A stretch of DNA of 39,717 bases from Dactylosporangium sucinum (lineage in GTDB: Bacteria > Actinomycetota > Actinomycetes > Mycobacteriales > Micromonosporaceae), in contig NZ_BMPI01000062.1 in the NCBI RefSeq assembly GCF_014647515.1, positions 31,717-71,433 on the forward strand. Direction: 5' to 3'. Shown in pieces: positions 15,404 through 23,800 of this stretch. Below the pieces are notes generated by a model. It ran no database searches and was not told where the DNA came from. It was given only the letters and a program-made list of their open reading frames with translations. The first letter of the stretch is position 1; every line of letters starts with the position of its first letter. Both the position numbers and the translations under genes were made by a program.

Positions 15404-15823
15404 TTGCAGAACAACGCAAAGCGGTGGCGACTGCGACTTGTCACGCTGGTCACGCTGATGGCTGGGCTCGTCGGGGGAGTGACGCTGGTGGCACCCGGCG
15501 CGGCGTCCGCCGACACGGCGACCCTGGGCCGACAACCACTCGGGCCGGCGTCGTACATTCTGCAATTTGCGATCACAAATGACACAGGCGCTTCGGAGAA
15601 CGGCTGGCGGATGGAGTTCGATCTGCCCCCGGGCGAGTATGTCCAGGGGCTGTTCGCGTTCAGCATCCGGGTCACCCGGACGGGTCAGCACTTCGTCCTC
15701 GAAAACGCGTACCCGGGCGTGTACGGCCCGGGCACCTCCGTCAACGGCAGCATCGCCATCATCGGTCTCAGCTGGCCGCTCAACTGCGTCACCCGCGGCA
15801 CGCCGTGCACCATCAGCGCGTAG
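15404..15823 (+). CDS. Small secreted CBM2-like protein
   Basis: I chose the TTG at 15404: it lies 6 bases after a perfect AGGAGG (15392-15397) and gives the signal peptide MQNNAKRWRLRLVTLVTLMA ending near ASA. The mature protein of about 105 residues reads FAITNDTGASENGWRMEFDL, then a QHFVLENAYPGVYGPGTSV segment. This resembles family 2 carbohydrate-binding modules (pattern N-tG-ngW...lp.G...n....l.pG.s). No catalytic domain is attached. Two cysteines near the C-terminus could form a disulfide. It may bind cell-wall or plant polysaccharide, or be an orphan secreted module. A hairpin terminator follows 26 bases after the stop. Confidence 0.72.
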   Translation: MQNNAKRWRLRLVTLVTLMAGLVGGVTLVAPGAASADTATLGRQPLGPASYILQFAITNDTGASENGWRMEFDLPPGEYVQGLFAFSIRVTRTGQHFVLENAYPGVYGPGTSVNGSIAIIGLSWPLNCVTRGTPCTISA

Positions 15824-15848
15824 CCGGCGCTGATACCTGACGGGAGGT

Positions 15849-15873
15849 GGGCCTCGCGCGCGACGCGGGGCCC
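15849..15873 (+). terminator. Terminator hairpin after CBM2-like gene
   Basis: GGGCCTCGCG (15849-15858), loop CGCGA, then CGCGGGGCCC (15864-15873) form a 10-base-pair stem with one G-T pair. It lies 26 bases downstream of the stop at 15823. Confidence 0.6.
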
Positions 15874-16270
15874 TACCCGTCTCCGGCCCGCGACGGAGCG
15901 CGGCTGAGCACCGTCGCGGGTCAGAGCGCGGCTCTGGACCGCCGAAATCGCGGTCCGATGGACCGTTCAGCCCATCGACGAGTAGCGGATTCCCGCCCGG
16001 GCGCGGACAGTTGCCGGCCCGAGCCGCCCGCCTTCGCCCCCCGGGCCTCCAGCCGGGGCGAAGGCGTGCTTCGAGGTCCGGGCTCCCCGACCGCCGGGCT
16101 CCGGCTGGAGGTCGACCAATCCGTTACATGCCGGGTCTCGAATCCCTGGTGTCACACCACTCGACGAAAGGGACCTCCGATGACATGAGGACGCCGGGGA
16201 GGGTGCCGCCGGACCGCAACGGCCGCACCAACCGCCAGTTGTGAGGCGTTTGCTTGTGCTGGGGCTACCT
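15874..16270. other. About 400 bases without a gene, structured in the middle
   Basis: No open frame here has protein-like composition. The only notable content is the nested inverted repeats at 16029-16111 (listed separately) and a small palindrome TGGTGT-C-ACACCA near 16143-16155 preceded by CTCGAATCCC, which superficially resembles a tRNA T-arm and CCA end but has no tRNA body upstream. Confidence 0.4.
16029..16111. repeat. Nested inverted repeats with pseudoknot potential
   Basis: CGCCTTCGCCCC (16029-16040) pairs perfectly with 16055-16066. The 14-base loop of that hairpin contains CCTCCAGCC (16046-16054), whose exact complement GGCTGGAGG lies downstream at 16103-16111. A transcript could thus form a 12-base-pair hairpin whose loop pairs with a distant 9-base segment, a pseudoknot. 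This could be part of a structured RNA or a recombination site; nothing identifies the family. Confidence 0.45.
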
Positions 16271-16645
16271 GGCGCCGTTGCGTTATCTGATCGGGTGACG
16301 CAGTGAGCCCGGTTCCCATGGCTGGCTCAGATGGCGGTGGCGAGCTCGGTGAACGCTGTGGCGACTCGGAACCCGGACGGTGCGTCGAGCCCGAGTTCGT
16401 AGTGTCCGCGTCGGAGGTTCTGCTTGAAGGCGTGTCCGGCGATGATTGGCGGAGACGAGCACGTCGATGACCTGGCCGTCTTGGTCGACGGCGCGATGCA
16501 CGTACCGCCAGACACCGTTGACCTTGATGTAGGTTTCGTCGACGAACCATCTGTCGCCGGGCGCATGCCGGCAGAACCGGGCCGCAGTCAGCAGCGGCGT
16601 GAATCGTTGCGCCCACCGGAAGATCGTGACGTGGTCGACGGCGGA
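16271..16645 (-). mobile_element. IS6-family transposase remnant with internal deletion
   Basis: On the minus strand from 16645 the frame reads SAVDHVTIFRWAQRFTPLL and RWFVDETYIKVNGVWRYVHR, the front of the IS6-type DDE domain including its first aspartate. It breaks off at about 16450 (VIDVLVS) and continues in another frame with the family's C-terminus (IIAGHAFKQNLRRGHYELG to the stop at 16327). The middle of the catalytic domain and the N-terminal part are gone. A possible end repeat GGCGCCGTTGCGTTA lies at 16271-16285. The other end abuts the citryl-CoA-lyase-like gene. Confidence 0.7.
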
Positions 16646-16667
16646 CAGCCGCAAAGCCCGATCGGGT

Positions 16668-17537
16668 TCATGCGCCGTGACCAGGGCAGACGCCACTATC
16701 GGTACCCGCAACGTCACGCGGTGGCGTACCGTCGTAGTCGGCAAGCAACGGCGGCGGTAGCGGACCCTTGATCCGCCGCCCTGAGCTGCGCTCCTCCCAG
16801 GCGTGAGCGAGGATTCCCACTGCGCGGGAGAGCACGAACAGCCCACGGGCCAGCTCGGGCTCGAAGCCGAGCTCCCCGTAGATCACCGCGGTGGCACCAT
16901 CGATGTTCATCGGCACAGGACGCGATCGGTGCTCGTTGAGCTGGCGTTCGATCTCCTGGGCGGCACGCAGGTGCCTGCCCGCCAGATGTCCCGCGGTCAC
17001 GTGCTCGGCCACCGCGGTGAGCAGCGGACCGCGGCGTGGGTCGTGTGGATGAAAGCGGTGTCCAAATCCGGGCACGTGGGCATTGCGGGCCCGGAAATCG
17101 GCGAGCAGATCGGTGACCGCCTCCGCGAGAGGCACGTCGGACCGGGCGACCAGCACGTCGAGTATCTCCAGGCATTGCTGGCCCGCTCCGCCGTGCACGT
17201 CGCCGAGCAGGTTCACGCCGGTGGCCACCGCTGTGTTGAGCCCCACCCCGCAGGTGGCGGCCATCCGCGCGGCCGCGATCGAGGGGGCCTGTGGACCGTG
17301 GTCCACGGCGGCCACCAGGGCCATTTCCAGGAGTTCGGCCTGCGGCGCGGACGGTAGCTCGCCCCGGAGCATCAGGTAGGCCGTGGCGGGGAAGGACACC
17401 GAGCCGATCAGCTGCTCGATGGGATAGCCGCGGAGCCGGATCACGCCGGGCTCGATGTCGGTGACGGCGGTCGACCACCAAGCGGTGGTGTCCGCGATGC
17501 TGACCCGGGCGTGCGCCGCCTTACGTGCGTTCGTCAT
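16668..17537 (-). CDS. Citrate-synthase-family protein, likely citryl-CoA lyase
   Basis: This 289-residue protein is a short member of the citrate synthase superfamily. The catalytic histidines appear in DVHGGAGQQCLEIL and PGFGHRFHPHDPRR, the acidic residue in PMNIDGATAVIYGEL, and the C-terminal helix in GLFVLSRAVGILAHAWEE. Full citrate synthases are about 400 residues; the short form next to a class III CoA-transferase is typical of citryl-CoA lyases, which cleave a citryl-CoA-type thioester to acetyl-CoA and a 2-oxo acid such as oxaloacetate. Its ATG overlaps the CoA-transferase stop. The last 12-20 residues border IS6 debris and may not be original. Confidence 0.8.
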   Translation of the reverse strand: MTNARKAAHARVSIADTTAWWSTAVTDIEPGVIRLRGYPIEQLIGSVSFPATAYLMLRGELPSAPQAELLEMALVAAVDHGPQAPSIAAARMAATCGVGLNTAVATGVNLLGDVHGGAGQQCLEILDVLVARSDVPLAEAVTDLLADFRARNAHVPGFGHRFHPHDPRRGPLLTAVAEHVTAGHLAGRHLRAAQEIERQLNEHRSRPVPMNIDGATAVIYGELGFEPELARGLFVLSRAVGILAHAWEERSSGRRIKGPLPPPLLADYDGTPPRDVAGTDSGVCPGHGA

Positions 17538-18742
17538 AGCGCCTTCTCCTCTCGCAGCCTGGTGACGTCGGCGGCGGTGAACCCGAACTCGGCAAGTACG
17601 GCGTCGGTGTGCTCGCCGAGCCGTGGCGGCCGGCCGGGAATCCGCACCGGGGACCCGTCGACGTGGGTGGGCAGACCGACGAGCTTGAGATTCCCGCCCT
17701 CAGCCGCGGGGGAGGCGACCTCAGCGACCAGTCGGCGATGCGTGACCTGGCGGGAGGCCAGCGCCTCGGGGACCGACATCACGCGCGCCGCCGGCACTCC
17801 GGTTGTGGCTAGCATTTCGTCCCACTCCCGGGCGGTCCGCTCGCGCAGGCTGACCTCGAGCTGCTGGCGGAGGGCGTCCCGGTGGCGCTTTCGGTGCTCT
17901 CGCGTGCGGAACCGCGGGTCGTCGAGCAGTTCCTCACGGCCGAGGACGGAGCAGAGCTCCTCGAACTGTTCTTGGCGGTTGGCGGCGATGTTGAGCATGC
18001 CGTCGGCGGTTGTGAACGTCCCGGACGGGGCTGAGGTGGGATTCTCGTTGCCCATCGGTAAGGGCTCATGGCTGCCGATCAGGTGGTTGGAGACCACCCA
18101 TCCCATGGTGCTGATCGCGGCGTCGAGCATGCTCACGTCGAGGAACGAGCCCTGACCGGTCCGTTGCTTGCGAACGAGCGCAGACACCACCGCGAACGCG
18201 GCGGCGAGACCGCCGATCGAGTCGCACACCGGGTAGCCGACCCGAAGGGGGGCGGTCTCCGGCGTTCCGGTGACACTCATGATGCCGGACAGCCCCTGGA
18301 TGATCTGGTCGTAGGCCGGTCGCCGGCTGTCCGGGCCGGTCGCGCCGAATCCGGACACCGCGCAGTAGACAAGACCGGGATTCAACTCGCGCAGCCGCTC
18401 CCAGCCGAAGCCGAGCCGTTCCAGCACTCCGGGCCGGAAGTTCTCGACCAGGACGTCGGACTGTGCCAGCATCCGCTCGAGGACCTCCCGGCCGCTCTGG
18501 CTCTTGAGGTTTACGGTGACCGAGCGCTTTCCGGCATTCTGAGCCAGGAACGAGATGCCGAGCCCCTGCCGGGACAATTCGGCGTCGGCGCCCAGTTGGC
18601 GGGCCAGGTCACCGGTGTCCGGCACCTCGATCTTGATGACGTCCGCGCCCAGCAGGGCGAGCTGGTAGCCCGCGAAGGGGCCGGCGAGCACGTTGGTCAG
18701 GTCCAGCACGCGGACCCCGGAGAGCAGGGGTGCACCGGTCAC
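17534..18742 (-). CDS. Class III (CaiB/BaiF) CoA-transferase
   Basis: The protein has 402 residues, normal for the family. It opens LLSGVRVLDLTNVLAGPFAG, contains IKIEVPDTGD with the catalytic aspartate region, then LVENFRPGVLERLGFGWERL and the second-domain motif SAPSGTFTTADGMLNIAANR. Such enzymes transfer CoA from acetyl- or succinyl-CoA to carboxylic acids without ATP. It overlaps iclR and the lyase gene by 4 bases each, so the three form one operon. Together with the divergent tricarboxylate importer it is inferred to activate an imported citrate-like acid for cleavage. Confidence 0.88.
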   Translation of the reverse strand: MTGAPLLSGVRVLDLTNVLAGPFAGYQLALLGADVIKIEVPDTGDLARQLGADAELSRQGLGISFLAQNAGKRSVTVNLKSQSGREVLERMLAQSDVLVENFRPGVLERLGFGWERLRELNPGLVYCAVSGFGATGPDSRRPAYDQIIQGLSGIMSVTGTPETAPLRVGYPVCDSIGGLAAAFAVVSALVRKQRTGQGSFLDVSMLDAAISTMGWVVSNHLIGSHEPLPMGNENPTSAPSGTFTTADGMLNIAANRQEQFEELCSVLGREELLDDPRFRTREHRKRHRDALRQQLEVSLRERTAREWDEMLATTGVPAARVMSVPEALASRQVTHRRLVAEVASPAAEGGNLKLVGLPTHVDGSPVRIPGRPPRLGEHTDAVLAEFGFTAADVTRLREEKAL

Positions 18743-19509
18743 AGAAATGCCTCCACACTGCCCAGCCCTTGATCGCTGATCCTGCGCGCGGCGGTCACCA
18801 CGGTGTCGACGTACATCGCGATGCGGTCGGCGGTGAATCGCGAGGTGGGGCCGCTGACCGACAAGGCGGCGAGCATCCGGCCGTCGTGGGCCATGATCGG
18901 GGCGGCCACCGCCGAGGCTCCGAGCTCGCGTTCACCGTGGCTGACGGCGTATCCGGTCTCGCGTGTCGATGCGACGGTGCGGATCAAAGGTTCCAGGTCG
19001 AGGCCTTCGGCACCGGCGAGTCGCTCCAGCAACTCGTTCGGGGCGCCGGCGAGCAGCACGCGCGCCGTCGCGCCGCACAAAAGCGGCATCGGTACGCCGA
19101 GCGGCACGACGCTGCGCACCGTCGCGGTGCCCTCCTCCTGGGCGATCGAGACCCGCTCCATTCCCTGGCGCACATACACGTTGACGGTCTCACCGCATTT
19201 GTCGACGAGTTCACGCATCACCGCGCGGGTGTGGTCGGAGACGTCCCACAGCGAGGCCGCCAGATGCGCCCACCTGAGGAAAACGGGGCCCGGCGCGTAG
19301 GTCGTCTCGCTCGTTCGGAGCAGCAGGCCGCGGGCCTCAAGGGTCGAGCAGACACGGACCACGGTCGTCTTCGGCAGGCCGGTGGCGGCCACCAGATCGC
19401 GGAGCGTGCGGATGGGGTGTGTGGTGTCGAAGAGCGTCAGCACGTCGATGGCGCGGGTGATGCTGCGCACCCCGCCGTCGTGCGGTTCCGTCTCGTCGGA
19501 CCGGGCCAT
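18739..19509 (-). CDS. IclR-family transcriptional regulator
   Basis: The regulator has 256 residues. The ATG at 19509 follows a clean CAGGAGGCGTA ribosome site; the longer open frame upstream lacks protein character. It has an N-terminal winged helix (LRDLVAATGLPKTTVVRVCS) and a C-terminal IclR effector domain (GETVNVYVRQGMERVSIAQE; ETGYAVSHGERELGASAVAA). It is first gene of the operon with the CoA-transferase and lyase and divergent from tctCBA, so it probably senses the transported acid or its CoA ester and controls both directions. Confidence 0.9.
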   Translation of the reverse strand: MARSDETEPHDGGVRSITRAIDVLTLFDTTHPIRTLRDLVAATGLPKTTVVRVCSTLEARGLLLRTSETTYAPGPVFLRWAHLAASLWDVSDHTRAVMRELVDKCGETVNVYVRQGMERVSIAQEEGTATVRSVVPLGVPMPLLCGATARVLLAGAPNELLERLAGAEGLDLEPLIRTVASTRETGYAVSHGERELGASAVAAPIMAHDGRMLAALSVSGPTSRFTADRIAMYVDTVVTAARRISDQGLGSVEAFL

Positions 19510-19532
19510 TACGCCTCCTGGAGCAACTGTGT

Positions 19533-19552
19533 GACGGTTCGACCATACCGTC
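19533..19552. promoter_or_regulatory. Candidate IclR operator
   Basis: GACGGT-8 bases-ACCGTC is a perfect 6-base inverted repeat 24 bases upstream of the iclR start, in the 193-base divergent region between iclR and tctC. Position and symmetry suit an autoregulatory operator; no experiment supports it. Confidence 0.45.
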
Positions 19553-19702
19553 AGATGGTCCGGCTGCGTCAATACCGCCAAAATGCGGCTGCACTGGGGG
19601 CCAAAAACCATCTCTCGGTCTAAGGGGTTCACAGAGTGGTTCGGCTGAGTTAGCGTGACGGCACTCATACACCCCGCACCGCCCCTCCAGGGAGGAACAC
19701 CC

Positions 19703-20713
19703 ATGGGCGAGCTTCGCCGCTCGGCTACTCGACGTTGTGTCACGATCGCAGCAGGCTTGGTGTTGAGCACGGCCCTCGCGGCCTGCGGTCAGAATGCCGG
19801 CGAATCGGCATCGGGTTCGTACCCGACGGAAACGGTCAAGCTCATGGTGCCGGCGGCCGCCGGTGGCGGTTGGGATTCCACCGCGCGGGCCATGCAGCAG
19901 GTCATCCAGAAGAAGAACCTGGTCGCCCACCCGGTCGAGGTCTTCAACGTCACGGGTGGCGGCGGCGCCACCGGTCTGGCCCAACTCCAGAAGGACAAGG
20001 GCGACCCGCACGCGCTGATGATGACCGGGCTGGTCATGATCGGGGCGCTCCAGCGGGCGAAGGCGCCCGTCTCGTTGAAGGACACCACGCCGATCGCCAC
20101 CCTCACCGCCGAGGCCGAGGCCTTCGTCGTGCCGGCAAACTCGAAGTACAAGACCATCCAGGACGTCGTCACCGCCTACAAGCAGGACCCCACGTCGGTC
20201 ACGTTCGGCGGCGGCACCGCCGGTGGTTCCGACCACCTCGTCACGGCGCAACTCCTCAAAGCAGCCGGCGCCGACACGAGCAAGCTGAAGTACGTCGCGT
20301 ATTCGGGCGGCGGCGAGGCCACCGCAGGCATCCTGTCCGGCGACGTGGCGGTCGGGGTCTCGGGCGTCAGTGAGTTCGAGAGCCAGATCAAGTCCGGAGG
20401 CATGCGGCTGCTGGCCATCAGCACCGCCGATGCGCGGGAGGTGGGGGGCCGGCCGGCGCCGACCCTCAAGGAAGCCGGCTACGACGTCAACTTCAGCAAC
20501 TGGCGTGCCCTCGTCGCCGCACCCGGGCTTTCCGACCGGGACAAGCAGGCGGTCATCGGTGTCATCGACAGCCTGCACAACACCCAGGAGTGGAAGGATC
20601 TGCTCGCGACCAACGGCTGGACCGACTTCTACAAGACGGGTGACGCTGCCCAGCAGTACATCAAGGACGAGACGCAGCGCGTCGAACAGCTGTACAAGGA
20701 TCTCGGGCTGTGA
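19703..20713 (+). CDS. tctC: Tripartite tricarboxylate transporter receptor (TctC)
   Basis: This is an extracytoplasmic binding lipoprotein, 336 residues. ATG 19703 follows GGAGGAACACCC. The signal peptide ends in the lipobox LAAC (Cys28). The body has the Bug/TctC fold: LMVPAAAGGGWDSTARAMQQ, FNVTGGGGATGLAQL, VTFGGGTAGGSDHLV, and the C-terminal RALVAAPGLSDRDKQAVIGV. It captures carboxylates for the TctAB membrane subunits. The gene is coupled to tctB by a GTGA overlap. Confidence 0.93.
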   Translation: MGELRRSATRRCVTIAAGLVLSTALAACGQNAGESASGSYPTETVKLMVPAAAGGGWDSTARAMQQVIQKKNLVAHPVEVFNVTGGGGATGLAQLQKDKGDPHALMMTGLVMIGALQRAKAPVSLKDTTPIATLTAEAEAFVVPANSKYKTIQDVVTAYKQDPTSVTFGGGTAGGSDHLVTAQLLKAAGADTSKLKYVAYSGGGEATAGILSGDVAVGVSGVSEFESQIKSGGMRLLAISTADAREVGGRPAPTLKEAGYDVNFSNWRALVAAPGLSDRDKQAVIGVIDSLHNTQEWKDLLATNGWTDFYKTGDAAQQYIKDETQRVEQLYKDLGL

Positions 20714-21276
20714 GCCACCCAGACTCGACGAACATCGATTCCCCGGGCCGCGCGGACGCTGCCGCGCGGCCCGGGGAGGGCACCGAGCAAGATGAGGAGC
20801 CCGTCAACGCCACGACCTCGCCGGTCGGTCCTCTCCTGATGGGAGTGGCCATGCTGGCCTTCGGCGCGCTCATGCTCACGCAGACATTCAAGATCAGCGG
20901 AGACGGACTGGAACCCGATGGTCCCCGTTTCCTGCCCTTCATTGTCGCGTCGCTGTGGGTGGTGCTGGCACTCACGTACCTCGGGCAGCAGATCCGGCGA
21001 TTCATCGAACGGACCGGCAGCCTGCCGGCCGAGCGGTTCACGCACATGCTGGGTGCGACCGCTCTGGTCGCACTGCTCGTGGTCTACGCCTACGCGCTGG
21101 ATTCGCTCGGTTACGTGATCGCCACCAGTCTGTTCTTCGCGGGTGCGGCCCGGGCCATGGGCTCTCGCCAGCCGACCCGTGACCTGGTCGCCGCGGTCGC
21201 ACTGTCGTTGCTGGTGTACCTCAGTTTCACCCGCGCCCTCGGCGTGCATCTCCCGGAGGGGGTCCTGGGGCTGTGA
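20710..21276 (+). CDS. tctB: Tripartite tricarboxylate transporter small subunit (TctB)
   Basis: The protein has 188 residues with four membrane helices after a charged, probably disordered 36-residue N-terminus. Helix 1 is PLLMGVAMLAFGALML; the loop GLEPDGPRFLPFIVASLW carries the conserved G-P-x-x-P pattern of the family. GTG start at 20710 overlaps the tctC stop; its own stop overlaps the GTG of tctA. Confidence 0.88.
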   Translation: MSHPDSTNIDSPGRADAAARPGEGTEQDEEPVNATTSPVGPLLMGVAMLAFGALMLTQTFKISGDGLEPDGPRFLPFIVASLWVVLALTYLGQQIRRFIERTGSLPAERFTHMLGATALVALLVVYAYALDSLGYVIATSLFFAGAARAMGSRQPTRDLVAAVALSLLVYLSFTRALGVHLPEGVLGL

Positions 21277-22823
21277 ACTCCTTCGCTGACCTGCTCGGCG
21301 GGTTCGGGACGGTACTGTCCCCGGAGAACTTGCTGTTCGCGGTGATCGGGGTGACGCTCGGCACGCTGGTCGGGGTGCTGCCCGGGATCGGCCCGGCGGT
21401 GACCATCGCCCTGCTGCTACCGGTCACCTACAACTTCGACAACCCGATCCCCGCTTTCATCATGTTCGCCGGCATCTACTACGGCGCCATGTACGGCGGG
21501 TCAACGACGTCGATCCTGCTCAACACGCCCGGGGAATCGGCATCCGTCGCGACCGCCATCGAGGGCCACGAGATGGCCAAGCGCGGCCAGGCCCGGGCCG
21601 CGCTCGCGACCGCCGCGATCGGCTCCTTCGTCGCCGCACTGATCTCGACCGCCCTACTGGCTCTCGTCGCCAAGCCCCTGGCCGGCATCGCCGTCTCGTT
21701 CCGCGCCACGGACTACTTCGCGCTCATGATCCTGGCGCTGGTCACGGTGACCTCGCTGGTCGGCCGCTCGCTGGTGCGTGGACTGTCGTCGCTGCTGCTC
21801 GGGATCTCGCTGGGTTTCGTCGGCCTCGACGGGGTCTCCGGCGAGCCGCGCTTCACCTTCGACAACCCGATGCTGTTCAACGGGATCGACTCCGTGCTGC
21901 TCATCATCGGTCTGTTCGCGATCGGCGAGACGCTGTACGTCCTGGTGAAGGGCCGCACCCGCCCGGGCTCGGTGGCACCGCTCGAACCTGTGTCCGGCGG
22001 GTTCATGTGGCTCAGCCGCGACCAGTGGCGTCGCTCCTGGGCGCCGTGGCTACGGGGCACCGCCTTCGGCTTCCCCTTCGGGGTGCTGCCGTCCGGCGGC
22101 GCGGAGCTGCCGACCTTCCTGTCGTACTCCTACGAGAAGCAACGCTCGCGCGGCCGCAAAGAGTTCGGCAAAGGCGCCATCGAAGGCGTCGCCGGACCGG
22201 AGGCAGCCAACAACGCCTCCTTCTCCGGCGTCCTGGTGCCGCTACTGACGCTGGGCTTGCCGACCTCCGCGACAGCCGCGGTGATGCTGGCCGCATTCAA
22301 GATCTTCAGATTGCAGCCGGGACCGCAGCTGTTCGACAAGTCGTCGGACCTGGTCTGGGCTCTGATCGCATCACTGTTTGTCGGGAACGTGATGCTGCTC
22401 GCGCTCAACCTTCCGCTCATCCGGCTCTGGGTGAAGGTGCTGGAGATCCCGCGGCCGCTGCTCTACGCCGGCATTCTCGTGTTCGCCACGCTCGGGATCT
22501 ACTCCGTGTCCGGAGCGATCACCGACATCCTGATCGCCTACGCCATCGGTGTCGTCGGCTTTCTGATGCGGCAGTTCGACTTCCCGATCGCTCCCACAAT
22601 CCTGGGCGCCATTCTGGGGCCGGAGCTGGAGGACCAGTTCCGCCGGGCGCTCAGTATCGGCAACGGTGACCTGACCGTGTTCCTGCGGCGGCCCCTCACG
22701 GTTGCCATCCTGCTGCTGGCCCTGGTGGCGCTGGTGCTTCCCTACGCGCCGCGGATCGTGGCCCGGCTGCGCGGCCGGAAGACCGTGGGCGCCGGCAAAC
22801 TGGCCTTCGCTGACGAGGACTGA
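21273..22823 (+). CDS. tctA: Tripartite tricarboxylate transporter large subunit (TctA)
   Basis: The main transport subunit, 516 residues with about 12 helices, starts at GTG 21273. Family motifs are GTLVGVLPGIGPAVTIALLL, YYGAMYGGSTTSILLNTPGE and the second-half repeat FGVLPSGGAELPTFLSY followed by EGVAGPEAANNA. It is a secondary, ion-driven carboxylate importer working with TctC. The gene is followed within 10 bases by a universal stress protein gene. Confidence 0.94.
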   Translation: MNSFADLLGGFGTVLSPENLLFAVIGVTLGTLVGVLPGIGPAVTIALLLPVTYNFDNPIPAFIMFAGIYYGAMYGGSTTSILLNTPGESASVATAIEGHEMAKRGQARAALATAAIGSFVAALISTALLALVAKPLAGIAVSFRATDYFALMILALVTVTSLVGRSLVRGLSSLLLGISLGFVGLDGVSGEPRFTFDNPMLFNGIDSVLLIIGLFAIGETLYVLVKGRTRPGSVAPLEPVSGGFMWLSRDQWRRSWAPWLRGTAFGFPFGVLPSGGAELPTFLSYSYEKQRSRGRKEFGKGAIEGVAGPEAANNASFSGVLVPLLTLGLPTSATAAVMLAAFKIFRLQPGPQLFDKSSDLVWALIASLFVGNVMLLALNLPLIRLWVKVLEIPRPLLYAGILVFATLGIYSVSGAITDILIAYAIGVVGFLMRQFDFPIAPTILGAILGPELEDQFRRALSIGNGDLTVFLRRPLTVAILLLALVALVLPYAPRIVARLRGRKTVGAGKLAFADED

Positions 22824-22833
22824 GAGGACGGCC

Positions 22834-23238
22834 ATGCCGGCTGGCGAGAAAACGATCGTCGTGGGCTATACGCCCACACCACCCGGCCAGGCAGCACTTC
22901 GAGCCGCCATCCAAGAGGGCCGGCTACGAAACGCATCCCTGGTTGTCGTGAACGTGAGCCGGGGCGACGCCTACGTCGACCACAACCTGGCCGACCACGA
23001 GCACTTCGAGGGTATCGAAGGCCTGCTCGTCGAGTCGGGCCTGCAGTACCGGGTGGTGCAGGAGGTCGGCCGGGGGGAACCGGCTGAGGAGATCTTGCGG
23101 GTCGTGGAGGAGGCGAATGCGGTGCTGGTCGTCATCGGGCTCCGGCACCGGACCCGGGTCGGCAAGTTCCTGCTCGGCAGCACCGCCCAGGAGATCCTGC
23201 TCGATGCGCCATGCCCGGTACTGAGCGTCAAGGCATAG
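22834..23238 (+). CDS. Universal stress protein (UspA family)
   Basis: A 134-residue single-domain UspA fold starts at ATG 22834. It begins KTIVVGYTPTPPGQAALRAA and ends with the nucleotide-binding segment VIGLRHRTRVGKFLLGSTAQ and CPVLSV. In place of the strict G-x2-G-x9-G(S/T) pattern it has GLRHRTRVGKFLLGST, so ATP binding is plausible but not certain. Its place as last gene of the tctCBA operon is a common arrangement in actinobacteria and suggests a role in transporter regulation under stress. Confidence 0.88.
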   Translation: MPAGEKTIVVGYTPTPPGQAALRAAIQEGRLRNASLVVVNVSRGDAYVDHNLADHEHFEGIEGLLVESGLQYRVVQEVGRGEPAEEILRVVEEANAVLVVIGLRHRTRVGKFLLGSTAQEILLDAPCPVLSVKA

Positions 23239-23800
23239 CTTCGACCATGGCGCGCGTCCATGACGATGGTCAAGCCGGTCTCAAGGGCTGTTAGGGGGTG
23301 CTCAACCGCGGGTCCAGGGTGTTCCCAACCCGTATGATGCCGCCTGGGCCCCACCAACCGGCAGAGTCCGTGGAGAGCCGGATGCGATGAACGTCGCGCG
23401 TCCGGTTCGGCGAGCGGCCTGGAGAAACGGACCGGTGACAACACCGAAACCGCGCCCACCGCCGGATCGACTGCGGACAGCCCGTTGAGGCAGCTGGTGA
23501 TCCGACCCGGATCGTCCGTGGCCGGCAGGCTCTGTCCGAGCCGGAAATCGCCCGCACTGTCCCCGGTGTTTGAACGAGTAGACACACAACAGCGCCGTAT
23601 CCGCACCGCTGCGGACCAGGTCGCCGCTCCTACGCATGAACAGCACGACCGGCCGGAGCCGCCGATCGGCACCTATCGCGGCGTGCCGGAACCAGCGAGG
23701 GCCTCCCCGCGCATCAACCACGACCACAGCGACGAGACAGGACCGCACAGAAAACTTCCCGCGATAGCCAGCCAGCACCCCGTCCTGCCCACCCACCGAC
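23239..23800. other. About 560 bases with no recognisable gene
   Basis: Just after the usp stop there is a small hairpin (CATGG 23246-23250 with CCATG 23258-23262, inside a wider GACCAT/ATGGTC pair at 23243-23271) that may help end transcription. The rest has long open frames on both strands, as expected at this GC content, but none has a start with a ribosome site or a recognisable motif. It runs into IS982 debris and may be more of the same decayed mobile DNA. Confidence 0.4.

Noticed and set aside
16128..16155. tRNA-like 3' end (CTCGAATCCC followed by ...ACACCA)
   Set aside because: The T-loop has one extra base, no acceptor 5' strand or cloverleaf lies upstream, and the last 13 bases are themselves a small palindrome.
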